From Oscillospiraceae bacterium (GTDB lineage: Bacteria; Bacillota; Clostridia; UMGS1840; HGM11507): DNA of 52,460 bases. A program made the position numbers and the translations under genes. Of the stretch, positions 43,490 through 52,460 are shown piece after piece. The stretch covers positions 1 through 52,460 of the forward strand of contig SVKB01000016.1 of NCBI GenBank assembly GCA_015068665.1, given 5' to 3'. Below the pieces are notes generated by a model, which saw nothing but the letters and a program-made list of their open reading frames with translations, did not search any database and was not told the DNA's origin. The number at the start of each line of letters is the position of its first letter. The stretch's first letter is position 1.

Positions 43490-44311
43490 TTATATTTCAG
43501 AAATCTTAAGACGAGTGCCCTTTCTTATGAGTGCCTCGAAAAGCTCCCCTTCGGTAAAGGACTTAATCACCCGTCCGCCCTCTATTACGGTAAAAATGTG
43601 ATACCCTGAAAGAGTGAGACTGTCAAGAATTTTTCGCACCTCAAAATCCTTTGAAACCGCAATATGCCGTATCTTCATTTTTTCAAGGCGCCTTTCCTTT
43701 TCTTTGTATTCATAAATCTCCTTAAGCAGATATTTCATACTGTGATTTTTACCCCCGAATAAGGAAAAGAACAAAAAGGCTCCGATTATGATAAGAGAGA
43801 AATTAAAGCCGGTTTCAAAAAGCAAATACACTCCCAGTAAAACAAGTAATACAGAGATTATCCTGGATACCAGAAGAGCTTTCTTATATCCTGAAAGATA
43901 ACCGCAGCTATCACAAAGAAGTGCCTTTAAAACCCGACCTCCGTCAAGAGGGAGGCAGGGCAACAGGTTAAAAAAGCCCATAAATAGATTTGAGGTTGCA
44001 AAAAAAGTTCCTTTTTCACCAAAAAAAAGAAAAATAAATGCAAGAAGAAAATTAACAAGCGGTCCTGCAAGAGCTATTTTTATTTCCGCACCGGGGCTTT
44101 TGAAAAACTCCTCCTTAAGAACAAAGGAAATGCCGAAGGACTCTAATTTTACACATACTATATTAACTCCCTCCCCCGAGCAGGCGATAAGATGCCCCAG
44201 CTCATGAAAAAAGGCGGTAAAAAAAGCTAAAAGATAAGGCTTATGTACCCCTAAAAGAAAGATTATTAACAAAGTGGGAGGCATAAGAGGGCTTATCCTT
44301 ATTTTTTTCAC
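43490..44311 (-). CDS. spoIVFB: SpoIVFB-like site-2 intramembrane protease
   Basis: A 273-residue polytopic membrane protease. The zinc motif HELGHL lies in a hydrophobic segment, with the second catalytic motif LPLDGGRVLKAL later and a CBS-like C-terminal domain (IRHIAVSKDFEVRKILDSL). In B. subtilis SpoIVFB cuts pro-sigma-K in the mother cell during sporulation. The GTG at 44311 is chosen because GGGGAG lies upstream and it overlaps the stop of the preceding SpoIVFA-like gene by four bases (GTGA), showing coupling. Confidence 0.88.
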   Translation of the reverse strand: MKKIRISPLMPPTLLIIFLLGVHKPYLLAFFTAFFHELGHLIACSGEGVNIVCVKLESFGISFVLKEEFFKSPGAEIKIALAGPLVNFLLAFIFLFFGEKGTFFATSNLFMGFFNLLPCLPLDGGRVLKALLCDSCGYLSGYKKALLVSRIISVLLVLLGVYLLFETGFNFSLIIIGAFLFFSLFGGKNHSMKYLLKEIYEYKEKERRLEKMKIRHIAVSKDFEVRKILDSLTLSGYHIFTVIEGGRVIKSFTEGELFEALIRKGTRLKISEI

Positions 44312-44913
44312 AGCAGATACTCCCCGGGATTTACACACTTCTTTTCATTCCTTACCTCAAAATGAAGATGGGGGCCGGTTGACCTTCCCGTTGAGCCCGA
44401 AAGCCCGATTACCGTTTCCTTTGAAACAGAGTCTCCCGGCTTTACCGACTGACTGTTTAAGTGTCCGTAAAGGGTAACTATGGAGGGAGTATGCTCAATC
44501 ATAACAAATTTTCCGTAAAACTCATTTTCTTCAACCCGTATCACCCTTCCCTCTCCCGCCGAATGAACCGGGGTATTTTCAGGCACACTTATATCCATCC
44601 CCGTATGCTCCTCCTCACCCTCTCCGTCAGGTCGCTGTCTCAGCCCAAAAGGAGAGGTTATTTCTCCCTGAACAGGAAGACTCAGAATGCGATTTCCCAT
44701 AGTGTGACATTTAACAACCTGCCCAACCTCTGCAAAAAGCCTTCCGTAGTCGCAGTCGGTTTTGAAAATAACATTAAGGGTTTTATTGAAACCTGCAGGA
44801 TAAATTTTAATAAAAATCCCAACAATAAGTAAAAAAACTGCGCAGATAAGCCTTAAATTGAAAGGCGGTCTTTCCTTCCTTTTTACCTCTTTTCCCGTTG
44901 CTCTTTTTTTCAT
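44308..44913 (-). CDS. spoIVFA: SpoIVFA-like M23/LytM-domain protein
   Basis: A 201-residue protein with one N-terminal membrane segment (LRLICAVFLLIVGIFIKIYP) and a LytM/M23 domain. The zinc ligands (HTGMDISV; HLHFEV) and the intervening LYGHLN are all present, so it may be a true endopeptidase. The coupled downstream SpoIVFB protease identifies it as the SpoIVFA-type partner that holds and inhibits the protease. A generic murein hydrolase is the alternative. The ATG at 44913 has AGGAGG seven bases upstream. Confidence 0.8.
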   Translation of the reverse strand: MKKRATGKEVKRKERPPFNLRLICAVFLLIVGIFIKIYPAGFNKTLNVIFKTDCDYGRLFAEVGQVVKCHTMGNRILSLPVQGEITSPFGLRQRPDGEGEEEHTGMDISVPENTPVHSAGEGRVIRVEENEFYGKFVMIEHTPSIVTLYGHLNSQSVKPGDSVSKETVIGLSGSTGRSTGPHLHFEVRNEKKCVNPGEYLL

Positions 44914-44971
44914 AGCCAAGCCTCCTTTTTTATATAATATATTTTATATATTACTTATTTATTAAAAAAAC

Positions 44972-45000
44972 TTGAAAAAACTGCCTTTTATTGATATAAT
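44972..45000 (+). promoter_or_regulatory. Promoter of smc
   Basis: TTGAAA and TATAAT separated by 17 bp on the plus strand, about 39 bases before the smc ATG. Confidence 0.85.
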
Positions 45001-45038
45001 GTATTTGAAGAAATTTTGTTAAAAGAGTGGTAGAAGTT

Positions 45039-48000
45039 ATGTTTTTTAAATCAATTGAGATGACCGGGTTTAAATCCTTCCCGGATAAAATTGACTTAAG
45101 CTTTGAAAAAGGAATTACCTGCGTTGTAGGTCCTAACGGAAGCGGTAAAAGTAACATTTCCGATGCTATCAGATGGGTTATGGGTGAGCAGAGCATCAAA
45201 ACCTTAAGAGGCGGAAAAATGGAGGATGTTATTTTTTCTGGTACCCAGAAAAGAAAGCCTCTCGGCTTTTGCGAGGTAAGCCTTCTTGTTGACAATAAGG
45301 ACAGGGGGCTTAACATTGATTTTGACGAGGTGCTGGTTACACGAAGAATTTTCCGCTCGGGAGACAGCGAATATTACATAAATAAATCCCAGTGCCGTCT
45401 TAAGGATATCCAGGAGCTGTTTATGGATACCGGTCTCGGTAAGGACGGTTATTCCCTTGTAGGTCAGGGAAAGATAGATAATATAATCGCAGGTAAACCT
45501 TCCGAAAGAAGAACCTTCTTTGAGGAGGCCTGCGGTATTTCAAAATACCATCACAAAAAGGATGAGGCAGAAAGAAAGCTTAACAATACCAACGATAACA
45601 TAGTAAGAATAAATGACATTGTAAACGAGCTTGAAAATCAGCTTGAGCCTCTTAAAATCCAGTCGGAAAAAGCAAAGAAATTCCTGGTTTTAAGAGATGA
45701 ATTAAAGGAGCTTGAGGTTAATGTATGGTTAAATAACTATTACGAATATAAAAGCTCACTTGATAAAATCAGGGAGGATTTTGAAAATTCGGGAAAGGCG
45801 CTGGAGGCTACCAACCAAAAAATGGAGGCTCTTGACGAAAAAATAGTTGAGCTTACCAATCTTTCAAGAGAGCTTCAGGAGGAAACCGACAAGCTTATTG
45901 AAAATAAATATAATCTTGAATACAATATCAAGATTTATGAAAATCAGATTGAAATTTCCGAAAATAATATTTCCCATGAGAATGAAAATATAAAAAGACT
46001 TACCGCGGAGAAAAAAGAGCTGGAAAAGAAAATCAGTCAGTTTGAAGCAAATAAGGCTGAATTTATGAAGGTTATAGAAACCTTAAACAAAGAGAAGGCA
46101 GAGGCAGAGGCGGAGGTTTCAGGACTTACCGAAAAGTTAAACGGAATTTTAAACGACATTAATTCCCACGACTCCAGACTTTCCGAGTTCAAATTAAAGC
46201 TTTCCGAGCTTAACGGTCAGCTGATAAATAACAAGGCGTTAAAATCCTCCACGGAGACCTCAATTGAGGAAATCAGAGAAAGAATTGATAACTCCCTTTT
46301 ATCCGAAGAGGAAAAGCAGAGAAGAATTGACGGAATAAATGAAAAAATAAATGCCATCAACAGGGATATTGATGAAATTGTCAGAAAAGAAGAGGATAAT
46401 AAGGAGACCTTAAGCCGTCAGGAATTAAAAATTTCAAGGCTTGAGGGAGAGGAGTTTGCCCTGAAGGAGAAAAAAGCAGCTCTTACCGATGAAGAGGCAA
46501 GAGCAAAGGGCCGTCTTGAAATGCTTAAGGATATGGAAAGCAATTTCTCGGGAAGTCCCAAGGGTGTTAAGGAGCTTCTTACCGTAAAGCCGGGGGGTGC
46601 CCGTTTGTACGGCACGGTTGTTTCTCTTATAAAAACCGAGCCCGAATATGCCAAGGCTATTGACAGTGCTTTGGGCGGTGCCTCGGGGAATATCGTTTGC
46701 GAAAATGAAAATGACGCAAAGGAAGCAATTAACTATCTTAAGAAAAATAAGCTTGGCAGAATTACCTTTATGCCTCTTACAACAATCAAAGGGCAGAGTC
46801 CTCTTAAGGAAAAGCTTACCGGTGAGCCCGGATTTACCGGTATGGCAAGCGAGCTTGTTACCTGTGATAAGAAATATGAAAAAATAGTTGAAAGCCTGCT
46901 TCTTCGTGTAGCGGTATTTACCGATATGGATTCGGCTGTAAAGGTAACAAAAAAATACAACCATTCCTTTAAGGCGGTAACCTTAACGGGCGAGCTTTTC
47001 AATATCGGAGGCTCCATAACCGGCGGTGAATATAAAAACAACTTAGGCGGAATGCAAAGGCAGGCGGAAATTGCAAGCCTTGATAAGAAAACCTTAACCT
47101 GCGAGGCTCAGCTTAAGGAAACCGAAAAACATCTTTCTGACAAAAAAGATGAGATAAGAATTCTTACCGAAGAAAAGGAAAAAACCGAGGCAGAGGGTAA
47201 GCTTATCAACCAGGAAAAAATCGAGCTTTTATCTTCACTAAAATATCAGAAGGAGCTTTTCTATACCTTAAGCGAGGATATTTTAAGAAGCGTAAAGGAA
47301 AGAGAAGAGCTTTCAGAAAGAATAAAGGCGAAGGAAAAAGAGGAAAGGGCTATTGACGAGAAAATAAGTGCCCTTACTCTTGATATGGAAAAAATTGAGG
47401 CAAAAATCGGTGAAACCGATAAGGACTTTTCCAAGGTAACCGAGGAAAGAGACCGCCTCAACAATCTTATTGCCGAGGCGAGATTTTCAGTATCCGAAAA
47501 GCTTAAGGACTTAAGCCACGAGGAAGATAAGATAAGACTTATCGACGAGGAAAGAAAATTATCCGAAGCCGAGGCTTACGGGAAGGAAAAGCTTATTGAG
47601 GAAGCCAGAGAAAGAATTCTTGACATAAAGGATGAAATTGAATTCAGGAAAAATCAGATTGAGGATTCAAAGGAAAGCATCAAAGAATGTGAGGAAAAGA
47701 TAAAGGAAAACAAGGATAAAAAGGAAAAGGCGGAAAAGGATTTAAGCGACAGTCAGAAGGAATCCAAGACCTTAAGAGAGCGTTTTATACTGGAAAACGA
47801 AGCTCACACCAAATTAGAGGTTAAATTCAATAAGATTGATTCAGATATTGAGCAGATTGTCAATAACCTGTGGGATTCCTATGAGCTTACCGTAACCTTA
47901 GCCGAGGAATACAAAAAGGACATCGGCTCCATTCCTGCGGCAACAAGAAAAATAAACGAAATCAAAAATAAAATCAAGGCACTTGGAAATATTAATATTG

Positions 48001-48602
48001 ATGCTATTGAGGAATATCAGAGAGTAAGTGAAAGATATGAATTCTTAACAGGTCAGAGAAATGACCTTATGGAAGCCAAGGAAAATTTAGAAACCATCAT
48101 CTCGGATATGGTCAAGCTTATGAAGGAGATATTCTCAAAGCAGTTCAGGCTTATTGCCGAAGCCTTCAATGAAACCTATATCGAGCTTTTCGGCGGAGGC
48201 CGTGGTGAATTAAGACTTACCGACCCTGAAAATGTTTTAGAAAGCGGAATTGAAATTGAGGTTCAGCCTCCCGGAAAGAAGCTTACCACCATCAGTCTGC
48301 TTTCGGGTGGAGAAAAGGCATTTACCGCGATTGCCCTTTTATTCTCAATTATCAAGGTTAAGCCCACTCCGTTTTGTCTGTTTGACGAAATTGAGGCAGC
48401 ACTTGATGATAATAACGTTTACAGGTATGCCCAGTATCTTGAAAAGTTCAAGGCATCCACTCAGTTTATCGTTATCACTCACAGAAGAGGCACTATGGAG
48501 GCAGCCGATACTCTTTACGGCGTAACTATGCAGGAAAAGGGTGTTTCCAAGCTGTTATCACTTAATATTGACGAAATTGAACAGGAAGGAATGAAAAATT
48601 AG
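45039..48602 (+). CDS. smc: Chromosome segregation ATPase SMC
   Basis: A 1187-residue SMC protein, the core of the condensin complex that compacts and segregates the chromosome. Walker A (GPNGSGKSN, residues 31-39), a long coiled coil, the hinge (about 520-670), a second coiled coil, the signature LSGGEKAF near 1087 and Walker B (CLFDEIEAALDD near 1113) are all intact. The ATG at 45039 is preferred over a GTG four codons earlier because SMC proteins start MFFKSIEMxGFKSF-like. Its stop codon overlaps the start of ftsY by one base. Confidence 0.97.
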   Translation: MFFKSIEMTGFKSFPDKIDLSFEKGITCVVGPNGSGKSNISDAIRWVMGEQSIKTLRGGKMEDVIFSGTQKRKPLGFCEVSLLVDNKDRGLNIDFDEVLVTRRIFRSGDSEYYINKSQCRLKDIQELFMDTGLGKDGYSLVGQGKIDNIIAGKPSERRTFFEEACGISKYHHKKDEAERKLNNTNDNIVRINDIVNELENQLEPLKIQSEKAKKFLVLRDELKELEVNVWLNNYYEYKSSLDKIREDFENSGKALEATNQKMEALDEKIVELTNLSRELQEETDKLIENKYNLEYNIKIYENQIEISENNISHENENIKRLTAEKKELEKKISQFEANKAEFMKVIETLNKEKAEAEAEVSGLTEKLNGILNDINSHDSRLSEFKLKLSELNGQLINNKALKSSTETSIEEIRERIDNSLLSEEEKQRRIDGINEKINAINRDIDEIVRKEEDNKETLSRQELKISRLEGEEFALKEKKAALTDEEARAKGRLEMLKDMESNFSGSPKGVKELLTVKPGGARLYGTVVSLIKTEPEYAKAIDSALGGASGNIVCENENDAKEAINYLKKNKLGRITFMPLTTIKGQSPLKEKLTGEPGFTGMASELVTCDKKYEKIVESLLLRVAVFTDMDSAVKVTKKYNHSFKAVTLTGELFNIGGSITGGEYKNNLGGMQRQAEIASLDKKTLTCEAQLKETEKHLSDKKDEIRILTEEKEKTEAEGKLINQEKIELLSSLKYQKELFYTLSEDILRSVKEREELSERIKAKEKEERAIDEKISALTLDMEKIEAKIGETDKDFSKVTEERDRLNNLIAEARFSVSEKLKDLSHEEDKIRLIDEERKLSEAEAYGKEKLIEEARERILDIKDEIEFRKNQIEDSKESIKECEEKIKENKDKKEKAEKDLSDSQKESKTLRERFILENEAHTKLEVKFNKIDSDIEQIVNNLWDSYELTVTLAEEYKKDIGSIPAATRKINEIKNKIKALGNINIDAIEEYQRVSERYEFLTGQRNDLMEAKENLETIISDMVKLMKEIFSKQFRLIAEAFNETYIELFGGGRGELRLTDPENVLESGIEIEVQPPGKKLTTISLLSGGEKAFTAIALLFSIIKVKPTPFCLFDEIEAALDDNNVYRYAQYLEKFKASTQFIVITHRRGTMEAADTLYGVTMQEKGVSKLLSLNIDEIEQEGMKN

Positions 48603-49507
48603 TGGGATTTTTTGACAAACTGAAAGAAGGGCTTTTAAATACCCGTTCTGCAATAAAGGAAAAGCTTGATGATGTGTTCTCGGTCTTCAAAGCGGTTGAC
48701 GAGGATTTATACGAGGAGCTTGAAGAGGCTCTTATTATGGCGGATATCGGTGCAAACACCTCCTTTGAAATAATTGAAGAGCTTAAGGAAAGAGCAAAGA
48801 TTAAAAAAATAACCGAGGCGGATGTATTAAAGGAAGAACTTAAGACTTTAATCGGTGAAATTTTAAAGGATTCGGACAGCTCCTTAAAGCTTAACACAAA
48901 GCCATCTGTTATACTGGTGGTAGGTGTTAACGGCGTGGGCAAAACCACCTCCATAGGCAAAATGGCATCCTACTTTATGGCTAAAGGAAAATCGGTTATG
49001 CTTGCGGCGGGAGATACCTTCCGTGCGGCGGCAAGCGAACAGCTTAAAATATGGGCGGACAGGAATAACTGCCCCATTGTAAAGCATCAGGAGGGAGCCG
49101 ACCCTGCAGCGGTGGTATATGATGCCATCGCGTCCTTAAAGGCAAAGGGTGCGGATATTTTAATCTGCGATACCGCAGGCAGACTTCATAACAAAAAAAA
49201 TCTTATGGATGAGCTTAATAAGATTTACAGAGTAATAAAAAAGGAGCTTCCCGATTCAGACCTTGAAACACTGCTGGTGGTGGATGCCACTACAGGTCAG
49301 AACGGAGTTATGCAGGCAAGGGAATTTACCAGGCAGACTGATGTTACGGGAATTATTCTTACCAAGCTTGACGGAACTGCCAAGGGCGGTATAGTAATTT
49401 CCATCTGCAAGGAAAAAAATATTCCCGTTAAATTTATCGGAGTTGGTGAAGGCAAAGAGGATTTTGCCGAATTCAATCCTACAGAATTTTGTGAGGCGTT
49501 GTTTTAA
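48602..49507 (+). CDS. ftsY: Signal recognition particle receptor FtsY
   Basis: A 301-residue GTPase that docks SRP-ribosome complexes at the membrane. It has the short NG-only form typical of Firmicutes: an N domain, G1 GVNGVGKTTSIGKMA near 105-119, DTAGRLHNK and TKLDGTAKGG. The start is a GTG that shares its G with the smc stop (TAGTG), with AAGGA about a dozen bases upstream. smc-ftsY is a conserved pair. Confidence 0.96.
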   Translation: MGFFDKLKEGLLNTRSAIKEKLDDVFSVFKAVDEDLYEELEEALIMADIGANTSFEIIEELKERAKIKKITEADVLKEELKTLIGEILKDSDSSLKLNTKPSVILVVGVNGVGKTTSIGKMASYFMAKGKSVMLAAGDTFRAAASEQLKIWADRNNCPIVKHQEGADPAAVVYDAIASLKAKGADILICDTAGRLHNKKNLMDELNKIYRVIKKELPDSDLETLLVVDATTGQNGVMQAREFTRQTDVTGIILTKLDGTAKGGIVISICKEKNIPVKFIGVGEGKEDFAEFNPTEFCEALF

Positions 49508-52188
49508 TGATGAAATTTAAACCGAATAAACTTATCACCTTTACGGTAATTGCAGTTGTACTGATTGTCTTAATTGCAGGAATTACAATTTATTTTGATT
49601 ATAATGCCTATAAGGAAATAGGTGAAAACTTTCTTCAGGTGTTTTTTACAAACCTTAAGGTAAAGCTTATTTTTCAGGCAATGAGCTTTATTACGGTTTT
49701 CCTTGTTTCTTATATAAGCGTTCTTGCAATTATCAAAAACCTTAAAAAGATTGATTCCACCTATGACGGGCTTGACAAAAAGAGCGTAATCGTAATCGGT
49801 GCCCTTATACTATCCTGGATTTCGGGAAGCATTCTGCAAATTACTCTTCATGAGAAATATCTGCTTTTTGCTAATCCTACCCTGTCCGATTTAACCGATC
49901 CGGTTTTCAATAAAAACATAGGCTACTATCTTTTTACAAGACCCTTCTATGACGGGCTGATATCGGGGCTTTCGGGAATTTTCGGCGTTTTGTTTGTTTC
50001 CGTCCTGGTTATTTATATATTCCTATATGCAAGGCTTGGAATCGTGGGTGTGGGAAATGTTTTTGGCGAAAAAAGAATTATGACCCACAATATAATTAAT
50101 CTTATACTGTTTCTTACAGTGAAATTTATTTCATACGGCGTAAATGCACAAAATATGCTTTATGAAACAAATGCCTCCTTCACAGGTGCCGGCTACACAA
50201 GCGTTATGATATGGAAGGTATACTATCAGGTTATCCCCTATGTTTTAATTGCCGCCTCCGCACTTTTTGTAATTTTGTTTTTATGTAAAAAAAGGAAGCT
50301 TGCCATTGTAGGAATTTCTTTATATCCCCTTACCTATATAGGATTTTTACTGGTTTCAATGTTTACCCAGACCTTTGTGGTAAACCCCTCTGAGGTTACA
50401 ATGGAAAGCCCCTATATTGCATACAATATAAAGGCAACCAATGATGCCTACGGTATAAACTCAATAAAAACCGAGGTTTTCCCTATCTCCTATGACTTAA
50501 ACCGTGAGGATTTGGAAAAGGAGCACGAAACCGTTTCCAACACAAGAATTATAGATTACCCCTCCACCTTAAAGGCTATCAATCAGGTGCAAAGCATCAG
50601 AAACTACTATCAGTTCTACGATCTTGATATTGTAAAGTATAATATAAACGGAAGACCTACCGCTGTAGGCCTTGCGCCAAGAGAATTCAATGTGGACAAC
50701 ATTGCCGACAGCTCCAAGTCCTTTATCAATGAAAGACTTAAATTTACTCACGGCTACGGTCTTGCCGCCGTTTCGGTAAATTCGGTAACAGGTGAAGGAC
50801 AGCCGGAATTTTTAGTTAAGGATATTCCCGCCGAATCGGTGTATGAGGAGCTTAAAATAAGTGAGCCGAGAATATATTTCGGTGAAGGTGATAAGGATTA
50901 TGTTATCGCAGGCTCAAAATACAAGGAGCTTGATTATTCTTTAGGGGATGACGATGTGGAATATTCCTATACCGGAAAGGCAGGAATAAAAATGACTCCC
51001 CTTAACCAGGTTTTATATTCCCTGTATTTAGGTGACTTCCAGCTTCTTATTTCAGGCTATGTTGATACCGAAAGTAAGCTATTAATTAACCGCAATGTGC
51101 TTGATAGAGTTAAGAAGGTTGCCCCCTTCTTAACGGTTGACAATGACCCTTATACCGTAATCGACGGTGAGGGCAGAATAAAATGGATTGTAAACTGCTA
51201 TACCACCAGTGAATACTATCCTTACTCACAGCCAAATATATTCAGAGGAAACAAAGTTAACTACGTAAGAGAATCGGTTAAGGCTACCGTTGATGCCTAT
51301 GACGGTGAGGTTAAATTCTATATAACCGACGAAACCGACCTTATTGCAAAATCCTACAAAAAAATCTATCCCGACTTTTTCGAGGAGGGTAAAATGCCTG
51401 AGGATATTTCCGAGCATCTTCAGTATCCCGAGGCAATGTTCAATCTTCAGAGCTCGGTTTTAAAAAGATATCATACCGCTAATCCCGAGATATTCTATAA
51501 TAAAACGGATATGTGGGATTTCGCCAAGGAAAAGTATCAGGGCGAGGAGCAGTATGTAAGCCCCTACTACAGCATCACCACCACCTTTAAAAATGAGGGC
51601 GGTTTAGTGCTTATGATTCCTTACACCATGTACGGAAAGCAGAATCTTGTGGGCTGGCTTGCAGTTAACTGTGATAAGGACGGCTATGGAGATATGATTC
51701 TTTATACCTTCCCGAAGGGTGAAAGTATTTACGGAACCCTGCAGTTTGAAAATAAGATTGATAACGATCCCGAAATTTCAAGAGAAATGACTCTGTGGGG
51801 TCAGGGCGGCAGCACGGTTATAAGAGGAAATATGCTTACCATTCCCGTTAAAAATTCCCTTTTATATATTGAGCCCGTTTATATTTCTTCGGGCGGTCAG
51901 AATTCAATGCCTGAGCTTAAAAGAGTAATTGTGGGATATAAGGACAGTATTGTTATGGAGCCATCCCTTGAGGCGGCTTTATATAAGCTGTTTGATTATA
52001 CCGCAGTTGAGGATAATAAGCTTCCAACCGAGGATTTTGACGAGGAACCTGCACCGGCACCCGAAGCAAAGAATCCCGAAATTGTTAAAGCCTACGATTC
52101 ATTCAAAGATGCTATGTCAAAGGGTGACTGGAACGGAATGGGAACCGCTTTGGAAGAGCTGGAAATAGAAATTAATAAATTAAGATAA
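49507..52188 (+). CDS. UPF0182-family membrane protein
   Basis: An 893-residue protein with about seven membrane segments in the first 290 residues, then a large domain predicted to lie outside the membrane (about 290-840) and an acidic Pro-rich linker (EEPAPAPEAKNPEIV) before a helical tail. This is the layout of UPF0182 (COG1615), whose function is unknown to me. It begins one base inside the ftsY stop (TAATG), so it is the third gene of the smc operon. Confidence 0.9.
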   Translation: MMKFKPNKLITFTVIAVVLIVLIAGITIYFDYNAYKEIGENFLQVFFTNLKVKLIFQAMSFITVFLVSYISVLAIIKNLKKIDSTYDGLDKKSVIVIGALILSWISGSILQITLHEKYLLFANPTLSDLTDPVFNKNIGYYLFTRPFYDGLISGLSGIFGVLFVSVLVIYIFLYARLGIVGVGNVFGEKRIMTHNIINLILFLTVKFISYGVNAQNMLYETNASFTGAGYTSVMIWKVYYQVIPYVLIAASALFVILFLCKKRKLAIVGISLYPLTYIGFLLVSMFTQTFVVNPSEVTMESPYIAYNIKATNDAYGINSIKTEVFPISYDLNREDLEKEHETVSNTRIIDYPSTLKAINQVQSIRNYYQFYDLDIVKYNINGRPTAVGLAPREFNVDNIADSSKSFINERLKFTHGYGLAAVSVNSVTGEGQPEFLVKDIPAESVYEELKISEPRIYFGEGDKDYVIAGSKYKELDYSLGDDDVEYSYTGKAGIKMTPLNQVLYSLYLGDFQLLISGYVDTESKLLINRNVLDRVKKVAPFLTVDNDPYTVIDGEGRIKWIVNCYTTSEYYPYSQPNIFRGNKVNYVRESVKATVDAYDGEVKFYITDETDLIAKSYKKIYPDFFEEGKMPEDISEHLQYPEAMFNLQSSVLKRYHTANPEIFYNKTDMWDFAKEKYQGEEQYVSPYYSITTTFKNEGGLVLMIPYTMYGKQNLVGWLAVNCDKDGYGDMILYTFPKGESIYGTLQFENKIDNDPEISREMTLWGQGGSTVIRGNMLTIPVKNSLLYIEPVYISSGGQNSMPELKRVIVGYKDSIVMEPSLEAALYKLFDYTAVEDNKLPTEDFDEEPAPAPEAKNPEIVKAYDSFKDAMSKGDWNGMGTALEELEIEINKLR

Positions 52189-52335
52189 ATTGAAAGGGAA
52201 TGTAAAAAAACTCCAGACCACCAAAAACAAGATGTATCAACGATTTTGATAGAGAAACTTATCAAATTAGCCATTAAAAAGGTAAAGATTTTAGAAAAAT
52301 CTTTAAAATTTAAGTTTTTGGTTATGAATAAACTT
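52189..52335. other. AT-rich gap after the smc operon
   Basis: No gene. It contains two weak AT-rich hairpins (TTTGATA/TATCAAA and AAAGATTTT/AAAATCTTT, the latter around 52282-52302), which could help end the operon transcript. Confidence 0.4.
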
Positions 52336-52455
52336 AGCCGTCGGAGAGCTATCCGAACTCGCCTCAAACCCTTAAAAATAGGCTTTTTCTTCGTTGTCGG
52401 TTTCGATATACCTTGTATTATCAAAACCTTCCGCCTTGAAAAATCACAATTTTAA
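52336..52455 (+). repeat. R1 repeat, right-edge copy
   Basis: It reads AGCCGTCGGAGAGCTATCC... to ...CACAATTTTAA. It is the reverse complement of bases 1-120 with a single mismatch. Compared with the internal copies it has GTCGG in place of ATCTA and carries the paired changes GTTTcGATA/TATCaAAAC. The window ends five bases later, so its right terminal repeat is not seen. Confidence 0.85.
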
Positions 52456-52460
52456 AGGGT

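Noticed and set aside
44951..45316. Minus-strand reading frame at the start of smc
   Set aside because: It lies antisense to the smc promoter and the conserved Walker A region; it is a shadow of a real gene.

Overview
The window reads as low-GC DNA from an endospore-forming clostridial bacterium (Bacillota, class Clostridia). The evidence is the spoIVFA-spoIVFB pair, the def-fmt-priA and smc-ftsY gene orders, formate-tetrahydrofolate ligase, strong AGGAGG ribosome binding sites and sigma-A promoters of the TTGAAA-17-TAAAAT type. The species cannot be named from this sequence. Both ends of the window stop inside the same 120-bp repeat, in opposite orientation, as an assembly broken at repeats would.

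Region 1 (1-19830, all genes on the minus strand) holds three tandem cassettes. Each has a very large secreted GLUG-repeat protein (2013, 1508 and 1609 aa) followed 18 bp later by a gene for a 47-aa peptide that standard gene calling would miss. The three peptides are almost identical although their codons differ. The first two big genes share an unusual 5' leader. Between cassettes 2 and 3 lie remnants of an AraC regulator and of a secreted carbohydrate-binding protein. The gaps between cassettes are filled with a modular family of hairpin-rich repeats. The stems of these repeats change sequence between copies but keep pairing.

Region 2 (19834-29243) is a polysaccharide-degradation locus. 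It has two multidomain secreted family-6 polysaccharide lyases with intact calcium and catalytic residues, a divergent AraC regulator, and a lyase-less secreted protein with the same accessory domains. The likely substrate is a uronate polymer such as alginate or dermatan/chondroitin sulfate.

Region 3 (29349-32253) is a tight operon of an OPT-family oligopeptide transporter, a PqqD-like small protein and a DUF2238-type membrane protein. Region 4 (32254-33420) is another repeat-filled gap.

Region 5 (33421-43420, minus) is a gap-free run of eleven housekeeping genes: priA, def, fmt, a zinc metallopeptidase, a small four-Cys protein, a MATE transporter, fhs, tsaE, tsaB, rpiB and upp. Region 6 has spoIVFA-spoIVFB (minus) and, divergently, smc-ftsY-UPF0182 (plus).

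The two most unusual features are the repeated big-protein/47-aa-peptide cassette and the covarying hairpin repeats. A PqqD-like protein beside a peptide transporter in the same window invites, but does not prove, a functional link to the 47-aa peptides.
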